From positions 35,865-99,864 of the IMG/VR virus record IMGVR_UViG_3300017991_000072: 64,000 nt of DNA, one strand, 5' to 3'. The stretch is from a virus. Below the pieces are notes generated by a model. It saw nothing but the letters and a program-made list of their open reading frames with translations. It made no database searches and was not told the origin of the DNA. Shown here piece by piece: positions 62,507-64,000 of this stretch; positions within the stretch are counted from its first letter, which is position 1; every line of letters starts with the position of its first letter. A program made the translations under genes and the position numbers.

Positions 62507-63320
62507 CGTCTAAACTCTCCCTCCATTCAATACGCCCCGCTTCCGTGGTCTCCTCCACGCCCGGGGGAACGTCATCTGGGTGGACCACGAACACAGGGAC
62601 CAGAAGGTCAAACCCGTTCAAGATCCGCTCCAGAGGAGAAACTGTCCATCCAAAATTGGCCCCTGTCCCAAGGAAGGCCCCGCCTATCATCGTGGGTCCA
62701 GCGTCAGCCGTGAAGGTCAGGACCAACATGGCCTGGCCCCTGGTCTCCGCCGTGACTGGAGCGTGGAAGCCTATGGTCACGTCCAGGTAGCTGTCCGCGT
62801 CCATGTAGCCAAGAGCCAGCCCCGTGGGGATGAAGTCCGTGGGTCCCACTCCCGCTATGAAATACTGGGCCATCTCTGACCCCTCTGGGGGTGTGGCCCC
62901 AGTTGGTTCACAGGCCATTGACAGGCCGTATAGGTCCTCCCCGTCTGGGAACCCCTTGTTCCACCACAGCCTGACCGTCAGCTCCCTCCGCGTTCCCAGG
63001 ATGTAGTAGTAGAACGGGATGGTAGGGACTATCGTGTTCCCGTTGTAAACTCCAAGGACCAAGGAGGAGTCATCAGGTTCAGGGAACAGGATGACCTCCA
63101 GCTCTTCCTCCTCCAACATCTGGAAGTAGCCGAATTCAAAGATGGGTTCAGTGTTGTGGCCGCCGCCCAATTCTGGGGGGTAGAGGACGAACTGGCCGAA
63201 CTTGAAGATGGGTTCCGCGTCAAACAGGCCAGGGGTCTCTGTCCATACGTTGAAGGACTCCCTGACGTGGACCTGGTAGGACCTGGCCACGTCAAAGGTG
63301 GATCTGATGGCCTTGATCAT
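62490..63320 (-). CDS. Beta-rich virion-like protein
   Basis: 276 residues. Two similar segments (AEPIFKFGQFVLYPPEL and TEPIFEFGYFQML) point to an internal repeat; the rest is strand-rich. Probably structural, from context. Confidence 0.55.
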   Translation of the reverse strand: MIKAIRSTFDVARSYQVHVRESFNVWTETPGLFDAEPIFKFGQFVLYPPELGGGHNTEPIFEFGYFQMLEEEELEVILFPEPDDSSLVLGVYNGNTIVPTIPFYYYILGTRRELTVRLWWNKGFPDGEDLYGLSMACEPTGATPPEGSEMAQYFIAGVGPTDFIPTGLALGYMDADSYLDVTIGFHAPVTAETRGQAMLVLTFTADAGPTMIGGAFLGTGANFGWTVSPLERILNGFDLLVPVFVVHPDDVPPGVEETTEAGRIEWRESLDDGVSR

Positions 63321-64000
63321 AGGGCCTCCGCTACCATGTCAAAGTGTAGCTGGTTCGTTTGGGGGAACCCCGCCCAGATGTTCCGTCTGATCCAGATGGT
63401 GGCCACCTGGGTGTCAATGTCCACCACCAGCTCCAAGGGCTCCGCCTCCGTTGGGTGGAACAGATTGACGCCCAAGGGGGCCTGGTCCTCCGCTGGTATG
63501 GTGGACGCCGGGTAGCCTTCTGTCCCAAGGTCCACAGGGACATCATAGCCTATGACATCTGTCTTCATCCCGCCTCCTGGGGAGCCGCCAGGAACGTAGA
63601 ACCAGGTGTCTGACTTCTTGGTGTAGACCATCCTGTGGTTCCGCGTGATGTTCTTGATGATCCCCTTGGGTGGGTAGCCTTCTGTGGAGTCCACGTAGAC
63701 GTAGAAAGGACCCACTATAGGGTAGCCTTCCGTGTTATTGACTACCGTCTCTGGGACGTTGTGTTCAAACCAGATCCGGGCTTCCGTGATGTCCGTGTCT
63801 CCCACGTTCTTCAGGAAGAAACACCGATAGTCAAAGACGCCTTCTGTGGCCTCTATGGCCGTCACGTCATCAAAGATCACGTTAGTGGCCGAATGAAGAA
63901 GGATGGGGTAGTTCTGGCCAGCCGCCACAGGAAGAATGTCATGTCTGACTATCACCTTGACGTATTTGTTCAGGTCCTCCCCGTCCTCCAGCCGTAGGTG
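63317..64000 (-). CDS. Virion-like protein, 5' end beyond window
   Basis: The frame is open to the right edge; the first visible residues are HLRLEDGEDLNKYVKVIVRH, so the GTG at 63955 is not the real start. The motif TEGYP occurs three times (NNTEGYPIV, DSTEGYPPK, LGTEGYPAS). Beta-rich; overlaps the next gene (ATGA). Structural role inferred from context. Confidence 0.6.
   Translation of the reverse strand, partial: HLRLEDGEDLNKYVKVIVRHDILPVAAGQNYPILLHSATNVIFDDVTAIEATEGVFDYRCFFLKNVGDTDITEARIWFEHNVPETVVNNTEGYPIVGPFYVYVDSTEGYPPKGIIKNITRNHRMVYTKKSDTWFYVPGGSPGGGMKTDVIGYDVPVDLGTEGYPASTIPAEDQAPLGVNLFHPTEAEPLELVVDIDTQVATIWIRRNIWAGFPQTNQLHFDMVAEAL

Noticed and set aside
63317-63955. Complete gene starting at GTG 63955
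   Set aside because: The frame is open to the window edge with protein-like sequence, so the gene is cut, not complete.

Overview
The window looks like part of a large double-stranded DNA phage genome, or a close relative of one, with GC-rich sequence. Genes are tightly packed, mostly with 1-20 base overlaps and strong AGGAGG-type ribosome binding sites. They encode a DNA replication and recombination set (family A polymerase, DnaG-type primase, DnaB-type helicase, RecA, SSB-like protein, SF2 helicase, resolvases), DNA modification enzymes, an ArdC antirestriction protein, a peptidoglycan peptidase, one tRNA and virion-like proteins at the right edge. No rRNA, CRISPR array, transposase or integrase was found. 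The host cannot be fixed. Consensus sigma70-type promoters, apparently leaderless early mRNAs and a SpoVS protein would fit a Thermus/Deinococcus-like or Gram-positive host, while DUF3768 and ArdC are common in Proteobacteria.

Layout. At 1-1.1 kb, leftward genes for a papain-like protease (cut by the edge) and a YkgJ-like cysteine-cluster protein. At 1.3-16.85 kb, a rightward accessory or early region of about 28 small genes served by at least ten strong promoters, many directly behind a terminator. Its transcripts share a C-rich leader (CCCCAAACCCC followed by AAGGAGG). At 16.85-17.0 kb the rightward and leftward blocks converge around a candidate small RNA. At 17.1-18.8 kb, a 565-residue low-complexity protein gene contains a 15-bp iteron array. 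At 19-33.5 kb, a leftward operon of about 38 mostly unrecognised small genes includes many cysteine-rich zinc-finger-like proteins, coiled coils and tiny membrane proteins, plus tRNA-Glu. At 33.6-43.8 kb: methyltransferase, metallophosphoesterase, DpdA-like transglycosylase and a MoxR/VWA pair. At 44-53 kb: QueD, QueC, SpoVS, M15 peptidase, Cas4-like nuclease, two Hjc-like proteins, RecA, polymerase and SSB. At 53.4-61.5 kb: primase, helicase, two uracil-DNA-glycosylase-like proteins, putative helicase loader and initiator, SF2 helicase. At 61.6-64 kb: virion-like proteins running off the window.

How it may work together. Each leftward block begins at a TTGAC(A/G) promoter with the same upstream T-rich sequence as the early promoters. 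QueC, QueD and DpdA suggest a 7-deazaguanine is put into phage DNA. With an N4-cytosine/N6-adenine type methyltransferase and ArdC this makes three possible layers of defence against host restriction.

The most unusual signal is regulatory. A 600-base gene-free stretch at 6.52-7.12 kb holds two candidate small RNA genes (promoter, short body, terminator). The first carries a 20-nt reverse complement of the consensus ribosome-binding leader of the early genes. The same anti-leader sequence recurs in two operon 3' ends, inside hairpins that differ by a compensating base-pair change. The early mRNAs also seem to start with an AUG at or near +1 that is in frame with the internal start in all ten cases examined. 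This may be an unrecognised post-transcriptional control circuit.
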